Shown one piece after another: positions 47,314 to 56,985 of a DNA stretch of 64,000 nucleotides. A model generated the notes under the pieces. It did not search any database. It was not told the origin of the DNA and saw nothing but the letters and a program-made list of their open reading frames with translations. Origin of the DNA: Falsiroseomonas frigidaquae (GTDB lineage Bacteria; Pseudomonadota; Alphaproteobacteria; Acetobacterales; Acetobacteraceae); the NCBI RefSeq assembly GCF_012163145.1, contig NZ_JAAVTX010000003.1:310001-374000 (forward strand), in the 5' to 3' direction. A program made the translations under genes and the position numbers. Each line of letters begins with the position of its first letter. Within the stretch, counting starts at the first letter, position 1.

Positions 47314-48063
47314 TCAGGGACCATGGAACATGCGGGCGGAGCCGGGCTGATAGCCGACTCCGGGTGCCAGGAAGCGCTCCATCTGCTCGTGCGCCTGCTC
47401 CTCGCCGCTGGCGGCGCGAGCGGCTTCCAGGGCTTCTGCGCGGCCCTGGGCGGCGACGAGGGCCGTGAGGTCTGCGATCTGTTGCGACTGGAGAGCGAGA
47501 AGCTGATTGCCCGCCTGCGCCGCCTGAAGCGCACCAGTCGCGCCCTGGCTCTGGCCCATCAGCGTCTCGGCCTCGGCGCGCGTGCCGGTTAGGTTGCCCA
47601 TCACGGTTGCCTGGGTCATCAGCGCGTCCTGGAAGCCGGCGACCGAGGTCTGCCAGCGCTCGCGGGCATTGGCGTACATCTGCTGGCTGGAGCCGAGCGA
47701 GGCGGCGCTGCCGTAGCCCTGCGCGAAAGCGCGCTCGATGTCCGTGACGTCGTAGGCAAGGCGCTGAGCGCGGGCGATCAGCATTTCCGTCCGCGCGAAG
47801 GACTGCTGCAGCCGCGTCAGCGACGAATAGGGCAGGCTCGTGAGGTTGCGCGACTGGTTGACCAGCATCTGCGCCTCATTCTGGAGCGAGCTGATCTGAT
47901 TGTTGATCTGGTCGAGTGCGCGGGCGGCGGAGAGGATGTTCTGGGCGTAGTTCCACGGGTCGAAGACCGTCCTCTGCGCCATGGCGGGTGTGACCGCGAC
48001 GGGAAGAGGGAGGCCTAGCAGGGCCGCGCCGAGCAGCGCGGCGTGAACTGGGCGGCGGATCAT
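47314..48063 (-). CDS. trbJ: Conjugal transfer protein TrbJ (VirB5-like)
   Basis: The 249-residue protein has a signal peptide ending near TPAMA and the TrbJ body: VFDPWNYAQNILSAARALDQINNQI, then long amphipathic helices rich in Gln and Ala. VirB5-type proteins tip the pilus. ATG 48063 overlaps the trbE stop by 4 bases. Confidence 0.92.
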   Translation of the reverse strand: MIRRPVHAALLGAALLGLPLPVAVTPAMAQRTVFDPWNYAQNILSAARALDQINNQISSLQNEAQMLVNQSRNLTSLPYSSLTRLQQSFARTEMLIARAQRLAYDVTDIERAFAQGYGSAASLGSSQQMYANARERWQTSVAGFQDALMTQATVMGNLTGTRAEAETLMGQSQGATGALQAAQAGNQLLALQSQQIADLTALVAAQGRAEALEAARAASGEEQAHEQMERFLAPGVGYQPGSARMFHGP

Positions 48064-50498
48064 GGGGCAGAATCCTCCACAGGGTCGGGCAGCAGTTCGG
48101 CAGCCCATTCCAGGCCGTGGCGCAGCAGCCAGGCGCAGGCGAAGCCAGCGTGGCCATGGGCGGCGAGGGTTTCGGCGATGGCGGACTGGTCGGTCTTGGA
48201 GGAGGCCGCGCAGAAGGCGAGCGCGACCTCCGACAGCCCCAGCTCGAACAGCCGGTTGCCGCGGCGCGACTGGCAGTAGTAGTCGCGCTTGGGCGTGGCG
48301 CGGGCGAGGATCTCCATCTGTCGGTCATTCAGCCCGAAGCGCGCGTACATCGCCGCGATTTGCGGCTCCAGCGCGCGCTCGTTCGGCAGGAAGACGCGCG
48401 TCGGGCAGCTCTCGATGATGGCGGGCGCGATAGCCGAGCCGTCCACGTCGGCCAGCGACTGGGTCGCGAAGACCACTGAGGCGTTTTTCTTGCGGAGCGT
48501 CTTGAGCCACTCGCGCAGCTGCGCGCCGAAGGTGGCATCATCCAACGCAAGCCAGCCCTCGTCCACGATGATGAGTGTCGGCCGGCCGTCCAGGCGCCGG
48601 CCGATGGCGTGGAAGAGATAGGCCAGCACCGCAGGGGCGGCGGCGGTACCGATCAGCCCCTCGGTCTCGAAGGCCTGCACCTCCGCCTGGCCCAGCCGCT
48701 CCGCCTCGGCGTCCAGAAGTCGCCCCCAGGGTCCGGCGAGGGTGTAGGGCTCGAGGGCGCGCTTGAGCGCCTGAGACTGGAGCAGCACTGCAAGGCCGGT
48801 CAGAGTGCGCTCGTGGATCGGCGCCGAAGCAAGGCTGGTGAGCGCGGACCAGAGGTGGTCCTTCACCGCCGGATCGATCGCGACGCCCTCGCGGGCGAGG
48901 AGGCCCGCGATCCATTCGGCGGCCCATGCGCGTTCCTCCGGCGCGTCGATGCGGGCCAGGGGCTGGAGCGCGACCGGCTCGGCCATGTCGCCTGCCAGCG
49001 CGCCGCCGAGGTCATGCCAGTCCCCGCCCATGGCGATTGCGGCGGCGCGGATCGAGCCCCCGAAATCGAAGGCGAAGACCTGCGCGCCCGCGTAGCGGCG
49101 GAACTGCAGCGCCATGAGCGCCAACAGCACCGACTTGCCCGCGCCGGTCGGGCCGATGAGCAGCGTGTGCCCGACATCCCCGACATGCAGCGAGAAGCGG
49201 AAGGGCGTCGCGCCCTCCGTCCGCGCATGGAAGAGCGGCGGGCCACCGAGATGCTCGTTCCGCTCCGGCCCGGCCCAGACTGCCGAGATCGGTACGATAT
49301 GGGCAAGGTTCAGCGTCGAGATCGGCGGCTGCCGGACATTGGCGTAGAGGTGCCCCGGCAGGCTGCCGAGCCAGGCCTCGACAGCGTTCACCCGCTCGCG
49401 GATGACGGTGAAGTCGCGGGATTGGATGACCTTCTCGACCAGGCGGAGCTTGTCGTCCGCCGCGCGGGCGTCCTCGTCCCAGACCATCACGGTCGCTGTG
49501 ACATAGGCCCAGCCGGCGATGTCCTGGCCGAGCTCCTGCAGCGCCTCGTCGGCATCGGCGGCCTTGTTGGCGGCGTCGCTGTCGAGCAGGACGCTTTGCT
49601 CGTTGGTCATCACCTCCTTGAGGATGGCCGCGATCGACTTGCGCTTGGCAAACCACTGCCGGCGGATGCGCGTCAACAGCTTTTGGGCATCCGTTCGATC
49701 GAGGCAGATGGCGCGGGTGCACCAGCGATACTCGAAGGCGAGCGCGTTCAGTTCGTCGAGGATCCCGGGGAAGGTGGCGCTCGGGAAGCCGATGACGGTG
49801 AGTACGCGAAGATGCGCGTCGCCGAGCCGGGGCGCGAGGCCACCCACTAGCGGCTGCTCAGCCAATAGAGCGTCGAGGTGCATCGGCGTCTCGGGGACGC
49901 GCACCAGGTGGTGGCGTGTTGAGACGGTCGAGTGCAGGAAGGTCAGGGTTTCGCCATCGTCGAGCCAGCGCGCCTCCGGCACGAAGGCCTCGATTTGGTC
50001 GAGCACGCGGGTGGTTCGGTCGATAAAGCCGCGTAGCGCCTCGCGGCCAGTGGCGGCGTCGGCGCCCTCTGCGCCCTCGTAGAGCCAGCTTTCGGCGCGG
50101 GCGGCCTCGTCGGCCGGGGGCAGCCAGGCGAAGGTGAGAAGGTAGCGGCTCTCGAAATGCGCGCCAGCCTCCTCGAACTGGGCGCGGCGTTCGGCGTCGA
50201 CCAAGGCGGAGACAGGGTCGGGGAAGGTGCTGGCGGGGTAGCCGCGCGCCGGCACCCGCTGGGCCTCCGCGAAGACTGCCCAGCCCGAGCCGAGGCGGCG
50301 TAGCGCGCCGTTCAGCCGCGCAGCGGTCGCGGCGAGTTCGGCGGGCGTGGCGCTGTCCAGATCCGGGCCGCGGAAGCGCGCGCTGCGCTGGAAGGAGCCG
50401 TCCTTGTTCAGCACAACGCCGGGTGCGACCAGGGCGGCCCAGGGGAGGAAATCCGCGAGCATCTGGGGCTTCGTGCGGTACTCTGCGAGGTTCAGCAT
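48060..50498 (-). CDS. trbE: Conjugal transfer ATPase TrbE (VirB4-like)
   Basis: The 812-residue ATPase starts MLNLAEYRTKPQMLADFLPW. Walker A GPTGAGKS is near residue 450 and Walker B LIIVDEGW near 640. It is the large energising ATPase of the secretion channel and pilus. The frame is uninterrupted, so this copy appears intact. ATG 50498 was chosen over 50567. Confidence 0.94.
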   Translation of the reverse strand: MLNLAEYRTKPQMLADFLPWAALVAPGVVLNKDGSFQRSARFRGPDLDSATPAELAATAARLNGALRRLGSGWAVFAEAQRVPARGYPASTFPDPVSALVDAERRAQFEEAGAHFESRYLLTFAWLPPADEAARAESWLYEGAEGADAATGREALRGFIDRTTRVLDQIEAFVPEARWLDDGETLTFLHSTVSTRHHLVRVPETPMHLDALLAEQPLVGGLAPRLGDAHLRVLTVIGFPSATFPGILDELNALAFEYRWCTRAICLDRTDAQKLLTRIRRQWFAKRKSIAAILKEVMTNEQSVLLDSDAANKAADADEALQELGQDIAGWAYVTATVMVWDEDARAADDKLRLVEKVIQSRDFTVIRERVNAVEAWLGSLPGHLYANVRQPPISTLNLAHIVPISAVWAGPERNEHLGGPPLFHARTEGATPFRFSLHVGDVGHTLLIGPTGAGKSVLLALMALQFRRYAGAQVFAFDFGGSIRAAAIAMGGDWHDLGGALAGDMAEPVALQPLARIDAPEERAWAAEWIAGLLAREGVAIDPAVKDHLWSALTSLASAPIHERTLTGLAVLLQSQALKRALEPYTLAGPWGRLLDAEAERLGQAEVQAFETEGLIGTAAAPAVLAYLFHAIGRRLDGRPTLIIVDEGWLALDDATFGAQLREWLKTLRKKNASVVFATQSLADVDGSAIAPAIIESCPTRVFLPNERALEPQIAAMYARFGLNDRQMEILARATPKRDYYCQSRRGNRLFELGLSEVALAFCAASSKTDQSAIAETLAAHGHAGFACAWLLRHGLEWAAELLPDPVEDSAP

Positions 50499-50505
50499 CG
50501 CCGCC

Positions 50506-50778
50506 TCACGCGCGCAGCCAGGCGGGGTAACGCAGGTGCCGGCGCACCACCTCGACGAACTGCGCATCGCGTCGAGCCGCCCAGACAGCGGCGAGATGGC
50601 CAGCCAGCCCGATCAATAAGCCGGCGACCCAGAGGCGCAGCCCGAGGCCGATCGCCGCGGCGATCGTGCCGTTGGCAATCGCGACTACGCGCGGCGCACC
50701 GGCGAGCAGGATCGGCTCGATCAGCGCGCGGTGCACCGGCGCCGAAAAGCCCGGGACGGGATCGGCCGGCGCGGCCAT
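50506..50778 (-). CDS. trbD: Conjugal transfer protein TrbD (VirB3-like)
   Basis: The 90-residue protein has the VirB3 pattern: a short N-terminus with PVHRALIEPILLAGAPRVVA, two hydrophobic segments and a basic end (VEVVRRHLRYPAWLRA). It is a small inner-membrane partner of TrbE and overlaps trbC by one base. Confidence 0.92.
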   Translation of the reverse strand: MAAPADPVPGFSAPVHRALIEPILLAGAPRVVAIANGTIAAAIGLGLRLWVAGLLIGLAGHLAAVWAARRDAQFVEVVRRHLRYPAWLRA

Positions 50779-51098
50779 CAGATCAGCGCTCCGCCGCCGA
50801 ACTGGAAGAAGGACAGGAAGAAGCTCGATGCCGCGAAGGCAATGGAGATCCCGAAGACGATCTGCACCAAACGCCGGAAGCCGCCGGAGGTATCGCCAAA
50901 GGCCAGCGTCAGGCCGGTGACAATGATGATGATCACCGCGATGATTTTGGCGACCGGCCCCTCGATGGATTCCAGCACCTGCTGCAGCGGCTGCTCCCAG
51001 GGCATGTTGGAGCCTGCGGCTTGGGCGGGCGCGGCAAGCGCGAGGCAGAGCGCAAAGGCGGCCGCGCCGGCGAGGCGCGTGCGCAGCGTGGATGTCAT
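50778..51098 (-). CDS. trbC: Conjugal transfer pilin TrbC (VirB2-like)
   Basis: The 106-residue prepilin has a signal peptide ending near APAQAA, a polar segment (MPWEQPLQQVLESIEGPV) and two hydrophobic helices. TrbC-type pilins form the mating pilus and may be cyclised. It overlaps trbB by 4 bases. Confidence 0.92.
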   Translation of the reverse strand: MTSTLRTRLAGAAAFALCLALAAPAQAAGSNMPWEQPLQQVLESIEGPVAKIIAVIIIIVTGLTLAFGDTSGGFRRLVQIVFGISIAFAASSFFLSFFQFGGGALI

Positions 51099-52063
51099 GG
51101 GGTATCTCCTGATGGGGTGAGGTCGTAGTCGCCGGTTGAGGTCAGGCCACGGACCTGGGCGAGTTCAACGAGGCGGCGGTCCACGCCGCGGCCGGCGAGC
51201 ACGGCGATGACGTCGATCGTCTCGGCGATCAAAGCGCGCGGAACGGTGACGACGGCTTCCTGGATCAGTTGTTCAAGACGACGCAGTGCGCCCAGAGCAG
51301 AGCCCGCGTGGATGGTGCCGATGCCGCCGGGGTGGCCTGTGCCCCAGGCCTTTAGGAGGTCGAGCGCTTCGGCGCCTCGGACCTCGCCGATGGGGATACG
51401 GTCGGGGCGCAGGCGGAGCGCGCGCCGGACGAGTTCTGAGAGCGAGACGACGCCATCCTTGGTACGCAGCGCGACCAGGTTCGGCGCGCGGCACTGGAGC
51501 TCGCGCGTGTCCTCGATCAGCACGACACGGCCGCCCTCGCGCGCCACCTCGGCGAGCAGGGCGTTGGTCAGCGTTGTTTTGCCGGTCGAGGTACCACCAG
51601 CCACTAGAATGTTGCTGCGTTCTGCGATCGCACAGCGTAGCGCGGCCGCCTGCGTGGCCGTCATGATGCCGGAGGCGGCGTAGTCCTCCAGCGTGAACAC
51701 GGCGACGGCGGGCTTGCGGATCACGAAGGCCGGGGCCGCGACGACCGGGGGCAGCAGTCCCTCGAAGCGCTCACCCGTCTCGGGCAGCTCCGCCGAGACG
51801 CAGGGGCGGTCCGCATGCACCTCCGCCCCGACATGGTGGGCCACGAGGCGGATGATGCGCTCGCCATCGGCGAAGGCGAGCCGCTGGCCCGTGTCGGCGA
51901 GGCCTTCCGCGAGTCGGTCGATCCACAGCCGGCCGTCGGGGTTGAGCATGACCTCAACGACGGCCGGGTCCTCGAGCCATGCCGCGATGCCGGGACCGAA
52001 GGCCGTACGCAGCATGCGCGCGCCACGCGCGGTCGTCTCGGCCTTGAGTAGATGCAGCGACAT
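51095..52063 (-). CDS. trbB: Conjugal transfer ATPase TrbB (VirB11-like)
   Basis: The 322-residue hexameric ATPase has Walker [10 protein letters not shown] near 158, [11 protein letters not shown], the His-box phrase [11 protein letters not shown] and [19 protein letters not shown]. It powers pilus assembly and substrate passage and is the first gene of the operon. The long open frame reaching 52303 is not coding beyond ATG 52063; no coupling protein or CopG gene follows upstream as is usual in this cluster type. Confidence 0.93.
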   Translation of the reverse strand: MSLHLLKAETTARGARMLRTAFGPGIAAWLEDPAVVEVMLNPDGRLWIDRLAEGLADTGQRLAFADGERIIRLVAHHVGAEVHADRPCVSAELPETGERFEGLLPPVVAAPAFVIRKPAVAVFTLEDYAASGIMTATQAAALRCAIAERSNILVAGGTSTGKTTLTNALLAEVAREGGRVVLIEDTRELQCRAPNLVALRTKDGVVSLSELVRRALRLRPDRIPIGEVRGAEALDLLKAWGTGHPGGIGTIHAGSALGALRRLEQLIQEAVVTVPRALIAETIDVIAVLAGRGVDRRLVELAQVRGLTSTGDYDLTPSGDTP

Positions 52064-52435
52064 GCGGTCCCCGTGGTGGTGCCGCGGCGGAGATGCCGAA
52101 GCAGGCTGGGACGATTTAGGAGCGCTGGAACGGCGAGCTCGCAATCGACGAATGCTAGCGTCGTGGATAGGCGCGCGAAGAGAAGCGGCCTTCGGCGGCC
52201 TTGCGCTTCGGCGCGCCATCTGTCGTCGTACTGGGCCGCGCGACTCAATCCCCGGCATACAGGGCTGCGACCGCCGCGGAAGCGCGTCGCGCATACCCTG
52301 CAAATCCAGCTAGCGAGCCCTATCCGCACCATCTTGGACATCAGTCCCAGGTCGGCTCGGAGAAAATGGCGATTGCCCCCATGCGAAGGTCAAGGGACGA
52401 TGAGGAACCCAGGTTTCGGAGAACATCGCGCCACA
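52064..52435. other. Gene-free junction upstream of trbB
   Basis: Neither strand carries a recognisable gene. In related elements this place holds a CopG-like regulator and the coupling protein TraG; neither is present, even as an obvious fragment. The DNA is moderately lower in GC near 52320-52420. It is the likely edge of a rearranged or truncated conjugation module. Confidence 0.5.
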
Positions 52436-52816
52436 TCAGGCTATGACTGCCCAAACCAGCAGCGCCGCTGTACCGATCCAGACAATGGCGATAACTGCCG
52501 CAGCAATCCTGCTAACCGGGCGCCGCGCCATGGCCATGGCTGCGGCACGATGCTCCGCGATCAGCTCGTCGGGGATCAGCCGCAGCACGAGCCAGATACC
52601 GAGCGGCACCAGGATGATGTCGTCGAGATAGCCCAGCACCGGGATGAAATCCGGGATCAGGTCGATCGGCGAGAGGGCATAGGCCGCGACCATCAGGGCC
52701 AGCACCCGCGCCAGCCAGGGCGTTCGCTTGTCGCGAGCGGCGAGGTAAAGCGCCAGAACCTCGCGCTTGAGGTCTCGCGCCCAGGCGCGCAGTGCCTGCC
52801 ATGCCCGGGCCATCAT
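52436..52816 (-). CDS. YkvA/DUF1232 membrane protein
   Basis: The 126-residue protein has the DUF1232 signature [29 protein letters not shown] and a C-terminal membrane helix ([19 protein letters not shown]). YkvA-type proteins are small and of unknown role. ATG 52816 lies inside the stop of the DedA-PAP2 fusion gene, so it is coupled to it. Confidence 0.85.
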   Translation of the reverse strand: MMARAWQALRAWARDLKREVLALYLAARDKRTPWLARVLALMVAAYALSPIDLIPDFIPVLGYLDDIILVPLGIWLVLRLIPDELIAEHRAAAMAMARRPVSRIAAAVIAIVWIGTAALLVWAVIA

Positions 52817-54822
52817 GGCGCGGCCTGGCCGAGGCGCAGCACGCCTCCGCAGCCGCCGTCGCGTGGCGCCAGGCCGCGGTCCGTCTGCACGGCCGCGGCC
52901 AGGCCACCGATTGCAGTGCGATCGCCCTGCGCGCTTGGCCGGGGCAAGGACAACACGCCCGCGATCGGGGCCAAAGTCTCCGACATCACCGACGCGATCA
53001 GCAGCGCCTGGTCTGGTCGCTCCGGATCCTGCCAGCCGGATGACCATGCCCGCAGGACAAGCCGCTGGTCAGGAGACCCGGCTGGCCGGGCCAGGGTCAG
53101 CGCCGGAATCCTGCCGCGGTCCATCACCGGCATGGCCGGCAGGTCCATGGCCGGCGTGCCGGGGGCAATCATGCGGCCGAGCGCCGACGCCGACCAGCCC
53201 GGCAGGCTCTGCCAGCGATCAGCCGCGAGCGCCGCCGCGAGGGCGGCGGCCGAGCCCTGCCATTGCAGGAGGATGGGTTCCTCGTCCTCGCCGCCGAGGT
53301 CGCTGCGATGGGCGGGCAGGCTTCGCCAACCGCCCGCCAGCCAGGGCTCGGCCAGCAGGCTCGGCCGCAATTCATTGCCGCGCAGCACGGCCATGTCAGG
53401 GCCGATATGCGTGGCGATCCGCGCGCCGCCAACGCCGAACAGCAGCACCCCCACCACGGCCGCCATCGCCAAGGGCGCCACGGCCTCGTGCCGAAGATCG
53501 CGGAACACGAGCGCGAAGCCCGCCACCACGGCCGCACCCAGCAGCATCCCGCCCACGACATCGGACGGCCAATGCGCGGCCAGATATACGCGCGAGAACG
53601 GGATCAGGACGATCAGCGCCAGGATCGGGGCCAGCGCCAGCCGGCGCCACCGCCCCCCTGGCCCGCCGGCGACGAGCCAGGCGAGCAGCCCCAGTGTCAC
53701 CACCGCCATCGTGCTGTGGCCGCTGGGGAAAGAGAAGCCGGGAGCAATCGGGGTCACCAACGGCGGGCGTCCGGCATGGACGCCGAGCTTGATCGCGGTC
53801 ATCAGCGCCGCCGTCGCGGCTATGGCGACCAGTACCCCGGCGCCCAGCCGGAACTGGCGCCGGACCAGCAGCCAGCCGATCATCGCGCCGCTGACCACCA
53901 GGTTCATCGCGGTGTCGCCAAGCCGCGTTGCGGCCAGCATCACAGGATCGGTCCATTGGGTGTGCAGCGATCCGACCAGCGTCAGCACCGCGGCATCGAC
54001 ACGGACGATCGCCTCGCGCCCGACCACGCCTTCCAGCAGCGCCAGGAAGGCCAGCAGGCAGAAGGCGGCCAGCGCGATCAGCAGGGCGCTGCCACGAAGC
54101 CCCGCATGCTCCGGCGCGGCCGCGAGGCGCCCGAGGCGGCCCGCGAGATCGCGCCGCGGCGCCGCCCAGGCGGCGAGCGCGGCGCGGCCTTGCCCGACCC
54201 AGCGATGTCCGAACAGGGCCGCTGCCCGCAGCCCCTTCAGCGTCGCCAGTAGCAGGGCCAGAAGCAAGGCGATCGCCAGCCCCAGCCGCAGGCTGATGGC
54301 GCCGGCACCCGCGAAAGCCGTGGCCGCCAGCACGCCCGGCAGGACATGCGCTGGCGCCCAGACCAGCGCGGAGGCAATGTTGGCGGCATAGAACCGCCCG
54401 GCCCCCATGCCGAGCATCCAGGCGGCAATCGGCACGGTGGAACGCATCACCGGGACGAAACGCGCGATCAGGATGCTGCTGGCGCCGCGCCGCAGGAAAT
54501 AAGCCTTGCCCCGCTCCAGCAGCTCCGGCCGGCGCGAGAACAGGCTCACATAGAGGGCGATATGCTGCAGCCGATAGAGGAAGAAGATCACACCGAACAG
54601 GAACAGGATGTGGTCGTAGCCCGTCATCATCTGCTTGGCGCCCAGGTAGACGAACGGCAGCAGGTTAACCCCGGTGATCTCCTGGATGTAGCCCTTGTCG
54701 CCCTCGGCGACGGCATGGGCGAGCGCCTCGGCGGTGGCGCCGAGCAGGGTGAGGCCGAGGACCAGGACGCATAGCCATGGAATTCGCGAAAGGCGCGTGG
54801 CGCCCGCGACGGTGGAAATCAT
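52813..54822 (-). CDS. Chimeric membrane protein: HupE/UreJ-like N-terminus fused to DedA-PAP2-LssY
   Basis: From ATG 54822 the product is 669 residues. Residues 1-95 resemble a HupE/UreJ-2 metal-permease start ([20 protein letters not shown], then [12 protein letters not shown]). At about residue 96 it switches to the middle of a DedA domain ([41 protein letters not shown]). A full PAP2 lipid-phosphatase domain follows ([14 protein letters not shown] near 365, [12 protein letters not shown]), then an LssY C-terminal domain. DedA lacks its own N-terminal third. The PAP2 catalytic residues are intact. The frame is open across the junction at about 54537. Confidence 0.82.
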   Translation of the reverse strand: MISTVAGATRLSRIPWLCVLVLGLTLLGATAEALAHAVAEGDKGYIQEITGVNLLPFVYLGAKQMMTGYDHILFLFGVIFFLYRLQHIALYVSLFSRRPELLERGKAYFLRRGASSILIARFVPVMRSTVPIAAWMLGMGAGRFYAANIASALVWAPAHVLPGVLAATAFAGAGAISLRLGLAIALLLALLLATLKGLRAAALFGHRWVGQGRAALAAWAAPRRDLAGRLGRLAAAPEHAGLRGSALLIALAAFCLLAFLALLEGVVGREAIVRVDAAVLTLVGSLHTQWTDPVMLAATRLGDTAMNLVVSGAMIGWLLVRRQFRLGAGVLVAIAATAALMTAIKLGVHAGRPPLVTPIAPGFSFPSGHSTMAVVTLGLLAWLVAGGPGGRWRRLALAPILALIVLIPFSRVYLAAHWPSDVVGGMLLGAAVVAGFALVFRDLRHEAVAPLAMAAVVGVLLFGVGGARIATHIGPDMAVLRGNELRPSLLAEPWLAGGWRSLPAHRSDLGGEDEEPILLQWQGSAAALAAALAADRWQSLPGWSASALGRMIAPGTPAMDLPAMPVMDRGRIPALTLARPAGSPDQRLVLRAWSSGWQDPERPDQALLIASVMSETLAPIAGVLSLPRPSAQGDRTAIGGLAAAVQTDRGLAPRDGGCGGVLRLGQAAP

Positions 54823-54883
54823 GAGATGAGACCGCTCAGGTGAGATAAGGAAGAAACCGTCCGAAGACGACGGCAAGGGTTGC

Positions 54884-55198
54884 TCAGTCCAGCCCGCGGG
54901 GTTGCCGTTCCATCCTGCTGCGTGGCGCCGGCGCAAAGTTGTCCTGACCCAGTATTCCGAGCCGGGCACGCGCCATCCAGCGCGGTGCCAAGGAGGTCAG
55001 GCGCACGGTCACCGCCTCATGCACATGGTCTGTGATCGCATGATCGGCAGCATCGTGGGACCCGGGCAGACCCGGATCGTCGGTGGCGTGGACATGGTCA
55101 CCGGCAATGTGCGTCGACACCGCGGCGAGGGGCGGCGCGAAGGTGCTGATCAGCAGCGCCACGAGCAGCAGCCTGAGTATGGGTCGAAACGCCCTCAT
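54884..55198 (-). CDS. Small exported His-rich protein
   Basis: From ATG 55198 the product is 104 residues, with a signal peptide (FRPILRLLLVALLISTFAPP). A His/Asp-rich stretch follows, containing HIAGDHVHATDD, GSHDAADHAITDHVHEA, then a basic tail. The histidines suggest metal binding in the periplasm. It lies upstream of the HupE/UreJ-like fusion and is divergent from a CsoR/RcnR-type sensor, which fits a metal-response unit. No family is recognised. Confidence 0.65.
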   Translation of the reverse strand: MRAFRPILRLLLVALLISTFAPPLAAVSTHIAGDHVHATDDPGLPGSHDAADHAITDHVHEAVTVRLTSLAPRWMARARLGILGQDNFAPAPRSRMERQPRGLD

Positions 55199-55250
55199 GC
55201 CGCGATGCTGCTCCAATCGGCCATCGCGGCGACAGATTGCAGATTGACGG

Positions 55251-55269
55251 TATCCCTACCAGGAGGATA
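55251..55269. promoter_or_regulatory. Candidate metal-sensor operator
   Basis: TATCCCTACCAGGAGGATA contains inverted arms TATCC and GGATA around a 9-base centre, just upstream of the CsoR-type gene and between it and the divergent His-rich gene. G/C-tract inverted repeats of this kind are bound by CsoR/RcnR proteins. It also overlaps the AGGAGG ribosome-binding box, so the symmetry may be chance. Confidence 0.35.
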
Positions 55270-55279
55270 GGACAGACTC

Positions 55280-55558
55280 ATGAATGATCGCCATGTCCAC
55301 GGCTCCCACCCGGAGATCGCCAAGCGCCTGAAGCGGGCCGAGGGTCATCTACGCAGCGTGGTAGAGATGATCGAGGCGGGCCGGGCATGCCTGGACATTG
55401 CGCAGCAGCTCCACGCCGTCGAAGCGGCGATTGCGAACGCCAAGCGCACCCTCATCCATGACCATCTCGACCATTGCTTGGACCATATGGTCGGCGCGAT
55501 CCCGCGCGCCAATCGCGGGCCCATCGATGATCTCAAGGCGCTCACCAAGTATCTCTGA
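55280..55558 (+). CDS. CsoR/RcnR-family metal-sensing repressor
   Basis: The 92-residue all-helical regulator has the DUF156 pattern KRLKRAEGHLRSVVEMIEAGRACLDIAQQL. Cys37, His62 and Cys66 reproduce the Cys-His-Cys metal triad of copper-sensing CsoR (36/61/65). The N-terminus MNDRHVHGSH adds histidines reminiscent of nickel/cobalt sensors. Metal binding would release it from DNA. The metal cannot be decided: the HupE/UreJ-like neighbour hints at nickel or cobalt, the nearby operon at copper. Confidence 0.87.
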   Translation: MNDRHVHGSHPEIAKRLKRAEGHLRSVVEMIEAGRACLDIAQQLHAVEAAIANAKRTLIHDHLDHCLDHMVGAIPRANRGPIDDLKALTKYL

Positions 55559-55630
55559 CGCCCAACTGTCATTCTTGGTTTAGCGATGCGGCACGGCTGA
55601 TCCGCGTGACATCTCTATGGTGACGTCTCA

Positions 55631-56376
55631 GAGTCGGTCCGCGAACATTTTCAAGGTTGGCAGAGCCTTTGCATCATGAGGCGAATGGATGCGAGGCGGA
55701 GGAATGCGAGCGCGGTGCGGCTGAGGTTCCCCCAGTCCTTGGCGAGGCGGCGCCATCGATTGAGCCATGCGATGGTGCGTTCGACGACCCATCGCCGGGG
55801 CAGCACCTCGAATCCCTGCGCTGTGTCGGAGCACCTGACGATCTGGATCTGCACCTGGCGCAACACGCGCTTCAGTGCGGCTTGGAACTTCGGCCCCTGG
55901 TAGCCGGCATCGGCGGAGAGCTTGCGCAGGAAAGGGAACATCCTGAACAAGGTCGCCATCACCAACACGCCGCCGTCACGGTCTTGCAGACCAGCGCTGT
56001 GCACCACCGCGTGCAGCATCAGACCGAGCATGTCGACAAGGACGTGGCGCTTCTTGCCCCATGCAGCATTCTGCGCGGCGGCAGGTCCTTCGGGATCGCA
56101 CGCGACCGGCAGCCGGTGCCGAGCACGTAGAGCAGACCGTTGACCACCTCGCGCAGGTTCACCGTCCGCGCGTTGCCGCCGCGCTTCGCCGGCGGGATCA
56201 TCCCAGCGATCAGCGCCCAATCCGCATCGGTCATGTCACTCGGGTAGCGCAACCCGCGCCGGTCATACCGGGACCGGTTCTCCGTCGTCCACATCCGCAA
56301 CGCCTCCGCAAATCGCTCCAGCCGAGCGAATCACAGGTGACTCAAAGGAATCAAGATGTCTGCGGACAGACACTCA
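55631..56376. mobile_element. Decayed IS5-family element (IS427/IS1031-like)
   Basis: The transposase remnant is flanked by imperfect inverted ends: GAGTCGGTCCGCGAACAT at 55631 matches, with gaps, GAGTGTCTGTCCGCAGACAT read leftward from about 56375. No clear target duplication is seen. With the internally deleted gene it cannot move on its own. Confidence 0.65.
55651..56294 (-). pseudogene. IS5-family transposase, deleted and frameshifted
   Basis: The N-terminal part reads MWTTENRSRYDRRGLRYPSD and continues to AIPKDLPPR in one frame. The C-terminal part, from GKKRHVLVDMLGLMLHAVVH through DAGYQGPKFQAALKRVL to ERTIAWLNRWRRLAKDWGNLSRTA, is in another. About 70 residues expected between them, including the first catalytic Asp region, are missing. 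The join is near 56065. The deletion plus frame change makes the gene inactive. Confidence 0.85.
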
Positions 56377-56985
56377 TCGTGACCCCGTTGCTGAAGGCGA
56401 CTTGGCGGTGGGAGTCGTCAAGTCAAGCGAGAGGCTCAGTGTGCCCTCCCTCGTCGTCAATTCTGACCCACCAGCAGCCGCAGTTTCTCCAACGCGACCC
56501 GCTCGCTCTCCTTGTAGTCGACCGTCCCGGCGAAGCGCCCCTCGGCATCCAGCAGGAAGATGCTCGCCGAGTGGTCCATCGTGTAGCCACCGCCCTCCAG
56601 CGGAACGCGCTGGTAATAGACGCGAAAGCTTCGCGCAGCCTCCGCAATCTGCGGCTCGGTGCCAGACAGGCCCGTGATCCGCCGATCGAAGGCTTCGAGG
56701 TAGTTGGCCATCGCCTGCGGTGTGTCGCGCTCGCTGTCCACACTCACGAACAGCCACTGGATCCGATCCGCATCCGCACCCATGGCCTCGATGAAGCTCG
56801 TCATCTCATTGAGGGTGGTCGGGCAGACATCGGGACACGACGTGAAGCCGAAGAAGATCGCCACAGGCCGTCCGCGGAAATCCTGCTCGGTCACGGGCCG
56901 GCCGCGGTGGTCAGTCAGTCGGAATGGCCCGCCGATCGCAAGGCTCTGAACCGCGCCGGGTTTGCCGGAGGCTGTTTGGTGTGAG

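Noticed and set aside
52052-54391. Plus-strand open frame of 779 codons
   Set aside because: It is the high-GC mirror of the trbB start, ykvA and DedA-PAP2 genes; composition is Ser/Arg/Pro-rich with no domain.
55620-56380. Target-site duplication of the IS5 remnant
   Set aside because: The bases flanking the two imperfect ends do not match well enough to call a duplication.
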